From Pohlia nutans (Eukaryota > Streptophyta > Bryopsida > Bryales > Mniaceae), in NCBI GenBank assembly GCA_022496805.1, contig CM040088.1, positions 23,729,501 to 23,793,500 on the forward strand: a stretch of 64,000 nucleotides of DNA. The letters run 5' to 3'. The notes under the pieces were generated by a model, which saw only the letters and a program-made list of their open reading frames with translations, did not search any database and had not been told where the DNA came from. The first letter of the stretch is position 1. Each line of letters starts with the position of its first letter. Positions 49,688-60,095 of this stretch are shown piece by piece. The translations under genes and the position numbers were made by a program.

Positions 49688-50050
49688 GGCTTTACACCAC
49701 GGGTCATGAATTCTAGGGGAATTCTGAAATATGATTGGCCGAGAGTGGTGGTTTACACTACGGCCAAGAGTCCTTCGGTGGAGAACTTTGTACATGGATG
49801 AAAAAATGACATGGTTGTCAACGTGTCGACGCTTTTTTGAAGGGGAGTTCTCCGGAGGTCAAGTTTCTTGGGCAACCTCAAAGCCTTGGACAAGAAACTT
49901 GGCCTCCAGAGAACTTCAACTTGAAGGCATTTTTTTTATTGTTTTTTCATCTTCTCCGGCATACCATCCCTAGCCTCAAATAACTGTGTCCTAGGATGAA
50001 ATTCTTGACCAACCGGTGCACTTCTCCACTGTAGTATAAAGCGGCCCTTA
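49688..50050. mobile_element. Inverted-repeat element, copy 1 (GCTTTACAC family)
   Basis: Nearly the same sequence as 59279-59672. It runs from 'GGTCATGAATTCTAGGGG' through 'AACTTTGTACATGGATG' and 'GGACAAGAAACTTGGCC' to 'TGCACTTCTCCACTGTAG'. The right end mirrors the left GCTTTACAC terminus, but the left terminus has lost about 15 bp relative to copy 2. It sits about 70 bp upstream of the microprotein start. No purifying selection is evident in the frames shared with copy 2. Confidence 0.75.
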
Positions 50051-50687
50051 GTGGGTGTCAGGATGGGATGGTGGGTGTAGTTAATGGAAAACCAAGTTTC
50101 TCATTCTCTAGCTACTTTGAAGGGAGAAGCAACATGTGGAAATAACCAGTTTTTCCGTGTCCTCGCTTGGGTGAACGATGGAGATCACTAGTGAATGAGT
50201 AGCTTACTACAAGTCTAAGAGTCTACTTGTAACACGTGGAGATTACTAAGGATTGGTTCACTGAACCAACGTCCAATTATGACACCCACTATTGCATGGG
50301 GTGTCAGAGGTCTAAGGTAGAAACACTCATAACCGATAACTTAGAGCCACTTTACTTAGCGGGCCAAGGCCAATTTGGAGCTCCAACATGCTTGAATCTT
50401 TGTAGCTGATTGGTTGAATTCACAAAATCAACTCTAAAGGCTTTACATGAAGGAGTCAAGGCCATTTCCTTTGGTTCATATTCTAATGGGCTAAAGTTAT
50501 ATTCTAATGCACTAAAGACAAAATTTGACATGGCTCAAGGGAAGAGAATTGAGTTGAACCAAACTCATTAGAAGAAATCGAAGGCCTCCAATTGGCTGCT
50601 AGAACCTCATGCAAAAAAATTATTAGAAAAAAAAAACAAGATGATAGGGCCAAACTAGTGCCAAGTCGTATTGAATTTTTTGAAGAT

Positions 50688-50726
<39 letters not shown>

Positions 50727-51292
50727 TGCATGAGGTTTTGGCAGCCCTTTGGAGGCCTCATATGTCTTCTAATGATGGAAATTCAATTCATTTTTGTCAG
50801 ACCGTGTCATAGCTTTGTCCCTTCTAGGCATAAGCCAATATTTCCTGTGAATTGGCTTTAGATTTATTAGGCTTTCGCCTATCTTGCAAAAAGGTTGTTA
50901 TGCTTTATGGACCTACGTAAGGAAGAAGTAGAAGGCAAATATTATGTTTCCTTTATAGAAAATAGAAATCTTGAAGAATGCAATTTTTTCATGATTTTTT
51001 CTAAAAAATGAAACTTCTATAAATTTCCAAAGTAAAAAGTTAGTTAGTCATCATCCAAACTAAACTATCCCAAGTCTATAAACATATGATTCCATAAACT
51101 GGCCCAAGTTGCTTTTTGAAATTGACTAATATAGGTAATAGTACAAGAATATGATCGGTTGACAAAAATTTACACACAAGTGGCATTGAGTTTGATTGTT
51201 AACCATTATGGATTAGTCTTTTGGTGTATAGTGTGATTGACTGAGATTTGCAATTAATTAATTAGTTCATGCACACACATGACACTAGTGAA
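50051..51292. other. Spacer with an (AT)n microsatellite
   Basis: No gene was recognised. A pure AT dinucleotide run spans about 50690-50719. The phrases 'GGCCTCCAATTGGCTGC' before it and 'GGCAGCCCTTTGGAGGCC' after it are roughly inverted, as are 'CTCATGCAA' and 'TTGCATGAG'. The microsatellite therefore lies at the centre of a ~200-bp foldback (about 50550-50780). Confidence 0.5.
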
Positions 51293-51293
51293 T

Positions 51294-51404
51294 ATGTAGA
51301 GAGCCCGACAATATTTTATTTCCACCACGTGTCAATGTGTGGAGGGCCCAACAATATTTTTATTTCAGCCACATGTCAGTGTGTGGAGGGCCCAACAATA
51401 TTTG
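51294..51404. repeat. Tandem repeat, unit about 41-44 bp
   Basis: Three successive units (51294-51334, 51335-51378 and partial 51379-51404) share 'GGAGGGCCCAACAATATTT' and 'CCACATGTCA'. It is immediately followed by a run of CACA-rich sequence. It is noncoding. Confidence 0.75.
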
Positions 51405-51745
51405 TCCAAACGCCACAAAAATACACATGACACATGTCACATTGTCACATAGCACATACATCATGATCCATACATCATCACATATGTACACTTGACCTAT
51501 ACGTCATATGCCATAGATAATCTATGATGCATAAAATACATGACATTATAAATCAGAGAAGAAAATTAAAAAATAAAGACTTTTACAAAGTGCAACCTTA
51601 GTTACAAAACATACTATTTAATGACTTTCAAGTCATGTTTACAATGATCTAAAACATACATGAGTTTTCAAGTGTATTTACAAAACTAAAGTAGAAAATG
51701 TAGAAAATCAAAACATATAATTTACAATGTTTTACCCAACTCTAA

Positions 51746-52549
51746 TTGGAATATACATTGGTAATGACTTATTAGTTGTGTCATTTGATGTGTTGGGCAT
51801 ATCCTCCAATGGAGATGATGTGTTGGGTATATCTTTTTCAGGTTGGGTATCCTCTATCAAGTTGCTTCTTCATCTTGTACTTGGAGTACATTGCAGCCCT
51901 CTCAATAACATTGATCAGTGACAAACAAACTCGATTCTTTGCGAAACATGCTCCATACTTGACATACTCATCGATGCCTTCTTGCATTCAATGAGGAGTC
52001 ACATTTCTATGACAAAATTGAAAATACTCGTCATCTCTATCTTTTAGGCAGTAGCCAGTCATGCTGGTGTAGATGTGCATACTCACACCTCTAAGAATTT
52101 TACAATGCACATGGTGTCATGCAGGGGTTGTACTAGCCTCATCCCACCCCAACTTCTTCTTAATGAATTTATATAGAGATGCGGCAAACCATTTGTAAAT
52201 GCAATCTAGACAACGAGCCGCCCCTTTCTAATGCACATATCCCAAAAATGTAGTGCTCATCTATGAACTTCTCCATCACACCAAGCATCTCAATGGAAAT
52301 GTATGAGCTTCCCACACTAATCGTGACACTCACTTCTAATAATTTTGGTGCACTCTTTTCTACAACTTTCTTTTTGTCCTTCTTCAATAGTGCCTTTGTT
52401 ACCTTCAATGTTTTTGTAGTTTTAGCTGCTTGTGTTGCGGCTGCGTGAGTAGCTCCTTTTGCTTCTACATCTTTGTCTTTTGCCTTGCGGTAGCTCTCAA
52501 AGAACTCACCATTGTTTACAAAAGTAAGTAAAACTAAAACCTCAATCAT
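51746..52549 (-). pseudogene. Decayed ORF resembling a HUH-type Rep nuclease
   Basis: On the minus strand an open frame runs from ATG 52549 to 52169. It has a lysine/alanine-rich N-terminal region, then a stretch containing 'FGICALERGG' and 'RLHLQMV' (His at about 52200). Coding character continues downstream only after a frame change and two in-frame stops. It includes 'GYCLKDRDD' (about 52031-52056) and 'YSKYKMKKQL' (about 51850). A His-Leu-Gln motif followed about 50 residues later by a Tyr-x-x-Lys-Asp motif is the arrangement of motifs II and III of HUH rolling-circle Rep endonucleases. Those are found in CRESS-DNA replicators and Rep-bearing transposons. The gene is clearly dead. Whether it derives from a transposon, an endogenised virus or an unrelated family is unresolved. 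Confidence 0.35.
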
Positions 52550-54059
52550 AGCTTTTTAAGGGTTAACAAATGATAATAATAATAATAAAATAATAAAGAA
52601 GGTTGAAGTGGAAGGGACTACATAAAGTGAAAAAGACTACATAAAGTGGAAAGGACTACATTGCACTATTCTTTGTTTTATGACTTGAATAATTGACTAC
52701 AACAATTGTAGATAACCACAAAACTCACCATTGTCTACTATTATCACATCATTGTCTCGCCATTTACTACAATTAGAATTAAAATTCAATCTCGTAGGGT
52801 TAAAAAATACAAATATAAAAGGGTTGAAGTGAAATAGACCACCATAGCACATGATTGGCTTGGGCACTAATTATGGTATTTTAATAAGGGCCGAAATTTT
52901 AGGAATTTTTTTTCACTTTTTTATCAAATTTAAAGAAGAATTTTTTCAAAAAATACAAGTTCTGAATTTATTTTTAGAATATTTAATTAAATATTTGATA
53001 CCCTACTGTTGAATCCAATTTATTGTGTACTACGGTACTATCCAACATCAAATTGCTCAAATCTTCATATTCATTTGGATTCACCTAGATTTATGGTTTT
53101 ATGTCTCGTTTTATGTAGAAAGCCACCAAAGATGCACAATAATTAACTACAATCAATTATAGTAGTGTAAAGATGCTCAAAAATGTGAAAATGCTATAAA
53201 ACTTAACATAGATATGTGTTTGCTCAAAATGCCATATAGATATGGAAACTGATTAAGAAGAGTTATTTAATGAGAATTTGGCGTACTTACTAATTTTCAT
53301 AATCTATTTGTGTACCATATAAAAAAATTAAATTCCCACGCAGAGTGAAGAACCAAATTGAGAATATGAAGCATTAATTTCTTCATTAGTGAAATAGTGA
53401 AGTGATTATTCACCAGTGAAGTGTTTGGCCTAATTAGTCACTAGTAAAGCAAAGCAATAGAATCAACTTCCAAATCAACAACACCAACTTCCAAAGCAAC
53501 AATAGCAACTCTCAAATTAATAGAAGTAACTCCAAGAGCAATAGCGACAACTCCCAAAGCAATAGCAACAACTCCCAAAGCAATAGCAACAACTCAAATT
53601 GTGAATATGGAGATCGAGCAGGAGATAAATGTAAGAGAGATAATTTCCACCATCCATCTCAGCCGCCAACCATTTCAATCCCCACCTTCCATCTAAGTCG
53701 CCTTTCATCCTCATTCATCCTTGTTCTTCGTCATTCTTCCACATTCATTCTCATTTGTCCTAGCTCTCTCATATTGTAACAAGTACCCCTCGTTAACCAT
53801 CGTGTGACGTGTCCCAACACTAATTAAGTAATGCCCAACACCGAAAAATGAATTTTGGTGCACAGTCTACACATTGGTTTTGGATGTATTAATTGTTACA
53901 AGGCATTCTATTTTAGGCTAGCACTTAGAAAATGGAGGCTATTTGGACAACATGATTTGAAAGTCCTAAGGTGGAAGTACCTATTACCATCCATTTAAAC
54001 AATTTGAACATTTAGAGAAGATACTAAGCGTGTCACAAAATTTTGAGAAAAGGATAAAT
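52550..54059. other. AT-rich spacer with short tandem motif
   Basis: At 53460-53600 the phrase 'CAACTCCCAAAGCAATAG' is tandemly repeated about six times with an 18-24-bp period. It gives a spurious Cys/Tyr-rich frame on the minus strand. At 52610-52660 'ACTACATAAAGTG' is repeated. No gene was recognised. Confidence 0.5.
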
Positions 54060-54084
54060 GGATTTGACTTCTTTTTCTTTTGGA

Positions 54085-54882
54085 CAATGTACAGATTTCA
54101 TCCATTTTTTCTCATCCGTCATGCACTTTTGTAGTGTGGATTTTTTACTATAGATTTTATGGAAAGTTAGCTTCATACATGTATGATCCGATTAGAAAGG
54201 GGATGATTTGCAAAAAAATTATGCCTCATTTCATGTTGCAGTGATTCACTATAAATTTCTAAAATCTTAGTTCAAAAGTGTTCAAAAATGCACTTGAAAA
54301 AAGTCAACTCATAGAATCGAGTAACCAAAAAATCTCCAAAAATCACTACACTTAAAGTATTACATTTCAACCCATCATAACAAATTTCATCTACAAATTG
54401 TCAATATCTTGTTCGTAATCAAATTACAAAATAATTTTGAATTTTAAATTTCAAAATTTATACAAAATATTGGTGATAGCAATCATAGATCTAACCGCAT
54501 GGATAGAATCTAAAATTCATAACGTACAACTTTTATCCATACATCAAGTTCAAAATATCCAATATTTTGTACAAAATTTGAAACTTAAAATTCAAAATCA
54601 TTTTGTAATTTAATAACAAACAAGATGTTGACAATCTATGGATGAAATTTGTTGTGATGGATTGAAATGTAATACTCTAATTGTAGTGATTTTTGGAGAG
54701 TTTTGGGTTGCTTAATTCTATGAGTTGACTTTTTTCAAGAGCACTTTTGATTCGTTTGAACTAAGATTTTAGAAATTTATGGTGAATCACTGCAACATAA
54801 AATGAGGCGTAAAAATTCCACAAATCATTCCCTTTTTAATTGGTTCTCACATGTATGAAGCTAACTTCCCATAAAATCTATA
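54085..54882. mobile_element. Two head-to-head R1 repeat fragments
   Basis: Positions 54085-54562 are a reversed R1 fragment ('TTTTGGACAATGTACAGATT' ... 'CATCAAGTTCAAAATATCC'). Positions 54563-54882 are a forward fragment beginning within R1 ('AATATTTTGTACAAAATTTG'). The forward copy is split at 54882 by foldback element B and resumes at 56178-56281, ending in the R1 terminus 'ATTTAAGGG' and TTAA (56278-56281). The arrangement makes a ~900-bp outer inverted repeat around the foldback. Confidence 0.75.
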
Positions 54883-55325
54883 AACACCCAATTCGCTAAT
54901 TTTGCACTTGGCCATATAATCATGCACTTGGCCCCCGAGCGCATTAAAAAAATAGTTTGAAAAAATCTCTTAAAAACAGAGATTTTTGTCTTTCTACAAT
55001 CCCCTACACTATAAAGAAACAATTGTTTAATTTATTTCTCATCCTTATCTTTAGCTTTTATTTTATCTTTATCTTTATCTTATCTTATATTTTCTTTTAT
55101 CTTGTATTTTATTCTTGTCTTCTTTTTTGTCTTCCTCGTGTCTTCCTTCTTCTTTTTCTTCTAGTCTTCCACTTGTCTTCCTTTTTTTTTCCTTCACCTT
55201 GCCATTTTGGAGTTAAACAATAATTTTTAAAAAAATAAAAAATCAGGGAGCAGGCTGAATCCAATACAGGCCCTGAAATGAAAAATGAAAAAAAAAAATG
55301 AAAAAAAAAAATGACAAAAAAAAAA

Positions 55326-55371
<46 letters not shown>

Positions 55372-56177
55372 CCGGATTTTCCAGGAAGGGAGGGTCCGCG
55401 CGCGCGGACCCTACTCTTATTTTGACCTCCCTCCCTCACCCTCCTCTCCCCTATATAAACCTTCTCTCACTCTCCCTCCCTCACACTCTCCTTCCACCCC
55501 TTTTCCTCTCTTGTTCTTCTCCCTCTCTTCCTTCTCCCTTCTCCTCAATATAAAGGAAGAAGAGAGAGGAGGAAGGAAGTGTGAGGGAGGAAGAATGTGG
55601 GAGGGTTTATATAAGAGAGAGGGGAGAAAAAGGAAAGGAGAGAAGGGAGAAAAAGGAAAGGAGAGAAGGGAAGAAGAGTGGGTCAAAATAAGAGTAGGGT
55701 CCGCGCGCGCGGACCCTCCCTGCCCGGAAAATCCGGGAAAAAAAAAAAAAAAAAAAAAAAAAACTTTTTTTTTTTTTTTCATTTTTCATTTGAAGGCCTG
55801 TATTGGATTCAGCCTGCTCCCTGATTTTTATTTATTTTTAAATTATTGTATAAAACTCCAAAAATGGCAAGGTGAAGAAAAAAAAGGAGGACAAGTGGAA
55901 GACTAGAAGAAAAAGAAGAAGGAAGACAAGAGGAAGACAAGAAAGAAGACAAGGAAAAAAAAACAAGATAAAAGAAAAAGAAAAGATAAAGATAAAGATA
56001 TAAGATAAAGATAAGGATACAAAATAAATTAAATAATTGTTTCTTTACAATGAAGAGATTGTAGAAAGACAAAAATCCCTGTTTTTTACAAAAAAATTCA
56101 AACAATTTTTTTTAAAGCCAAGTTTGCTCATGAAATGAGTGCACTTGGCCAAGTGCAAAATTAGGGAATTGGGTGTT
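54883..56177. mobile_element. Giant foldback element B, 1.30 kb
   Basis: The termini AACACCCAATTCGC and GGGAATTGGGTGTT are inverted. They are flanked by the 4-bp duplication TATA (54879-54882 and 56178-56181). Uninterrupted R1 copies read 'AAATCTATAGTAAAA', confirming a single TATA before insertion. The arms mirror each other: GCACTTGGC, 'TGTCTTTCTACAATCCC', CTT-rich tract, 'AGGCCTG'/'CAGGCCT', 35-50-base homopolymers, and a perfect 22-bp palindrome built on a CG-repeat core (55391-55412 and again 55696-55717). CT-rich then GA-rich stretches follow, with TATATAA on each side of the centre (about 55550). There is no transposase. Termini and arm order match element A at 24482-25913, although the inner sequences differ. 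Confidence 0.87.
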
Positions 56178-56281
56178 TATAGTAAAAAATTCACACTACA
56201 AAAAGTATATGACAAATGAAAAAACGTGGATGAAATTTGTACTTTGTCCAAAAAATGGACGCTTAGGCATTTAAGGGTTAA

Positions 56282-57560
56282 GATTGCCCATACTAAGATT
56301 GCGTCCTTAATTGTTTAACCACCATCATGTAATCTCATCCTCATTTTTTGGTACCTAAAACTGCTCCATTTTCATCCAATTCCACTTGTTATTTATAGCA
56401 TTTAGTATTCACTTGAACTGAGGTGGAATTAGATCAAACTTAATGTGGAATTAGGAGTTCATTATAGAGTGCATAATTGGGATCAAAGCATAATTGGGTA
56501 TATTCACTTTAAGGCAATGCTCCAAATGAATTTGCAGTAAGTATAGTCTCAGTAGGTGAATGAAATTAGAAATTGTAAGTAAAAACCAATCTAAAATTCC
56601 ATTGAGAAAAGTTTTTGTTTGTAGTAAAAAATATATGGAATAGAAGAAAATATTAATGGATTGTTGATTGATTGAAGTAAATTTTGGAAATTAACAAATT
56701 TAATTTAATTGCTTTTCAAATGTTGGTTTAAGATAACCACATTGAATAACTTTACGCAAGGTCTACAAACTTTTTAAGGGCAAAACATTTATGGTCCCTT
56801 TCTATATGTTATCCCTATGTTGTAGATGTTGAGGATTTCAAATTTCTCCAAATAAGTTATTCTTGGGTTAATTTGGGATGTACAATAGAGCCTAATTTTG
56901 AATTACAAATACAAACCATTGAATGCCAAAAATAGAAAAACCAAAAAATCGGGCATATTTAAATCTATGCCTTAAGAATTCTTGTAGACCATAAACAACA
57001 TCATCCAATGACATCTAAAATTGTTTGAATAAACGTTTGACCATAATTTCCATTACCAAAACTCTCTAATTTCTTGTTGAATTTGGTGATAATTTGAAGA
57101 AGGTTCCAAATTCTTTTAGTATTTATTCTTAAATTTTTTAACAAATAATTTAAAGAATTTTGAAAATTTCAATTATAAATGTATTCAAAATCAATCATAA
57201 GTTTTATTTTCAAAAGCTATACCAGTATATTTAGGCAATAATCTAGAGAATTGGTTTTAAATCTTATTATGTGGCTAGTATGTTAGATGCATTTTGATAC
57301 CTCAAAACCGCGCACGTCTTGATTTGAAATACATTTTGATTTTAAAGTTGTAAAATGTGACACCTCCTCATTAAATTCCAGGATTTCAAGATTCATTCCA
57401 AATTTATGGGTTCATGAATGTTTACTACCATAGTCTTTAGATCTAACACTTTGTATCAAAAATACTTTCTTCGACTTTTGAAAAATTCTATACAAAAATT
57501 GAAATTTCCAATATTTTTTTTCCAAATAATTCTATGATTATATAATTATTGTTAAACCTG
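56282..57560. other. AT-rich spacer upstream of the S17 gene
   Basis: No gene, inverted-repeat terminus or tandem array was identified. The transition to GC-rich promoter sequence occurs at about 57555-57600. Confidence 0.45.
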
Positions 57561-57574
57561 CCCCTAGGACTCAA

Positions 57575-57775
57575 GTCGACGGTTTAGGGTGGGGTTGCGC
57601 TACGGTCCGCACGGTGACGGGGCCTAGATCCTAAGACCGCGTCTCGTCTCGCACGGCCCAAAACCCTAGCCCTGCGACGAGCTCGTTCTTTTCGCAGCAC
57701 CAGTGCCTGTTGCCTGCTCTCGCACCCCAGCGCCATCTCTCGCATTCGCGCGTACTCCAGCTCCGTTTCGCCACC
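57575..57775 (+). promoter_or_regulatory. S17 promoter with site II and telo-box motifs
   Basis: GGCCCA (57655-57660, the site II core on the reverse strand TGGGCC) directly abuts AAACCCTA (telo box, 57661-57668), in CpG-rich DNA about 110 bp before the start codon. The site II plus telo-box pair is a known promoter signature of plant ribosomal protein genes. Further AGGGTTT copies (reverse telo boxes) lie in intron 1 near 57872 and 57984. Confidence 0.7.
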
Positions 57776-58876
57776 ATGGTACGTTCTCTCGGGCCCCTTC
57801 TCCACTTGTCGCTGTATTTTTCGGCGATGCACGACGTCGTCAATCTTGCCAGAACTCGATATTTTCTCGTTTTAGGGTTTAGCGCGTTCAGGTTGATGTT
57901 TCCCCGAGTGTTGTCGAATTGGTAGTAGAAGGTTTGGGAGGCGATTTCTTTGACGATTCCGGGTCGGCAGTCGTGGGAGTTCGTTTTAGGGTTTCCTCCC
58001 TCCATGCAATTTGTGTGTTTGTCGGCGCGACTAGAATGGGAAGAAGAAGGAATGCGCGGGCATGACTCGTGCCGGGCCTGGCTGGACTCTCCCTTTCACG
58101 CATAAAAAATCTCATTATCATTAGATTATTTATCGAATCGTCGAGGCATCATAAGCTCCAAGTCAACGTATTATGTCCACCAAGCGAGAATCGTAAGGAC
58201 GAGGGAGTCCCTGGCGTGAAACAGTGTGCCGCGGTCTGGCCGATGTATTCTTGCATGGAGTATCACATCGGCGAGCTCGGACACTCGATGAATTTGGACT
58301 CGCTCGGGACTTTGTCTGCCGTTCGTACTAGACTGTAGTCCTAACATGGGAGTCGGGGGAGTTTGAAGTGTGGATACTGTGTGTATCTGGACACCGGGAA
58401 CGAGTTGAGAGGGCTGACTGTGAGTTGCTGTGTGTTTGAATCAGGGTCGTGTGAGGACGAAAACCGTGAAGAAGGCGTCGCGGGTGATGATCGAGAGGTA
58501 CTACTCTCGCATGACTCTGGATTTCCAGACCAACAAGAAGATTGCGGAGGAAGTGGCAATCATCCCGTCGAAGCGGCTGCGCAACAAGATTGCGGGATTT
58601 GCCACGCATCTGATGAAGCGCATCCAGAGGGGCCCCGTGCGCGGGATTTCGCTCAAGTTGCAGGAGGAGGAGCGCGAGAGGCGCATGGACTTTGTGCCGG
58701 AGGAGTCCGCTATCAAGACAGATGTCATCGAGGTGGATCGCGAGACGATTGACCTGTTGGCTCACTTGAACATGCCCAACCTCGCGGGAGTGGTGCAGCA
58801 GGCGGCCCCCGCTGCGGGAGGAGGCTTCTTCAAGCCGCAGGTGGGAGGGTTCCAGGGCAACAGGAACAGGAACTAG
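57776..58876 (+). CDS. RPS17: 40S ribosomal protein S17 (eS17)
   Basis: Exon 1 contributes only the start codon (57776-57778, CCACCATG|GTACGT). Intron 1 is 666 bp (57779-58444) and ends TGAATCAG. Exon 2 (58445-58876) begins Gly-Arg-Val-Arg-Thr and ends with TAG, giving 144 residues, close to the eukaryotic eS17 length. The protein is a small-subunit component at the head/beak side of the 40S ribosome. The family is unmistakable: '[20 protein letters not shown]', '[20 protein letters not shown]', '[20 protein letters not shown]' and '[10 protein letters not shown]'. A start codon alone on its exon is common for ribosomal protein genes and explains why the leading Met-Gly is split. The tail is Gly/Asn/Arg-rich. 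Exon GC content is far above the flanks. Confidence 0.97.
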
Positions 58877-59278
58877 ATTATTATTCGGCCTTCTGGGAGT
58901 TGAGACCATGTAGCGTGAGATTCTCTGTTTGACATTCTGAAATGGAATTCATGTTTCCTGTATCTCTTGCAACTTGTGTGTTTGGGCCCTTTTCTTCGTC
59001 TATCCTGGAATATAAGAAGATACATGAACCTTAAAAAATGTTTAAACATGAACCTTGGTTTTCTGTATTTGTCTTTTTACAGTAGATGTCTTGACAGCGC
59101 TTGTTTCACAGGTGGATGTTGAGGGCTTAGGGTAGTGTTGAAATTTACTGATTATTATGAAATTTCAATTTTTGTAGTTGAACAGGTAGTTGACATTGAA
59201 TGGAGTATGTTGAGTAGCAGTCTCTGTGTATGTTTTGCAAATTGAAGCAGACAGTCAATGTGTTCGTTACCATGTGGT
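58877..59278. other. S17 3' region
   Basis: The first part is probably 3'UTR. A plausible AATATAAGAAG-type signal lies near 59009, but no canonical AATAAA is present. Nothing else was recognised before the inverted-repeat element at 59279. Confidence 0.4.
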
Positions 59279-59672
59279 CCGCTTTACACTACGGTGGAGA
59301 AGTCCACTGGTCATGAATTCTAGGGGAATTCTGAAATATGATTGGTTGGGAGTGACACTCTTGTCCAGTGGTGGTTTACACTATGGCCAAGAGTCCTCCG
59401 GTGGAGAACTTTGTACATGGATGAAAAAATGACATGGTTGTCAATGTGGCAACACTTTTTTGAAGGGGAGTTCTTTGGAGGTCAAGTTTCTAGGGCAATC
59501 TCAAAGCCTTGGACAAGAAACTTGGCCTCCATAGAACTCCAACTTGAAGGCATTTTTTTTTATTGTTTTTTCATCTTCTCCGGCATACCATCCCTAGCCT
59601 CAAATAACCATGTCTTAGGCTGAAATTTTTGACCGATCGGTGCACTTCTCCACCGTAGTGTAAAGCAGCTCT
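59279..59672. mobile_element. Inverted-repeat element, copy 2 (GCTTTACAC family)
   Basis: The ends are GCTTTACACTACGGTGGAGA and, inverted, TCTCCACCGTAGTGTAAAGC, about 26 bp of near-perfect terminal inverted repeat. The interior closely matches 49688-50050 in the same orientation. No transposase frame is present. A short internal inverted duplication of the terminus ('GTTTACACTATGG', 59373) is also visible. The target duplication could not be fixed unambiguously. Confidence 0.8.
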
Positions 59673-59689
59673 TAGTTTGCAACCTTCCA

Positions 59690-60095
59690 TAACATTCTTT
59701 ATAGTCTACCCTCCATATTGTTTCAAGCAATACACATGTGACAACTCATCTCTGGGACCTGCAACCTTGAAGTTAGGGCTTCTCAGACATGTCAGCTGTA
59801 GCACCCCTCAGTTCCAGTTCCCTTCAATAGTGCCTGAGTGACTGGAAAAGTGATTGCCCCCTCTTTTTATATATAATTAGAGCTACAATCTCTATGACGA
59901 TTCTATGTGGCAATTCAAACCAAGCTGTAGTGATTCAAGTCGAATTGTCTATGTTCTATATGCAATTTAACCCCAATACTTGTCAGTTTAACCCCTAAAT
60001 ACCCACCACCCTCTCCAGATTGGGCGCTTCCTAAACCACGCGGCCTCCCATCAACATTCAATGGACTAATGAGCACTTAATTCATGCCGGTTTGC
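59690..60095. repeat. Fragments of dispersed repeats
   Basis: Positions 59700-59800 match segments at 27480-27640 and, inverted, 45890-46015 ('TGTTTCAAGCAATACACATG', 'CTCAGACATGTC'). At 59988-60060 a TTAA then CCCCTAAATACCCACC end resembles the R1 terminus that starts again at 60096, so this may be the stub of a second R1 copy. Confidence 0.5.

Noticed and set aside
49731..49973. 80-codon frame shared with a 93-codon frame at 59342-59623
   Set aside because: The shared frame only reflects recent repeat identity. Differences between the two copies are largely amino-acid changing, so there is no sign of selection for protein.
55298..55906. 202-codon frame across foldback B
   Set aside because: It is built from A/T runs and CT/GA tracts with a mirror frame on the other strand. 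It is not a protein gene.
57710..57925. 71-codon frame spanning the S17 start
   Set aside because: It overlaps the S17 leader, start codon and intron 1 in the wrong phase. The S17 splice structure explains the region.
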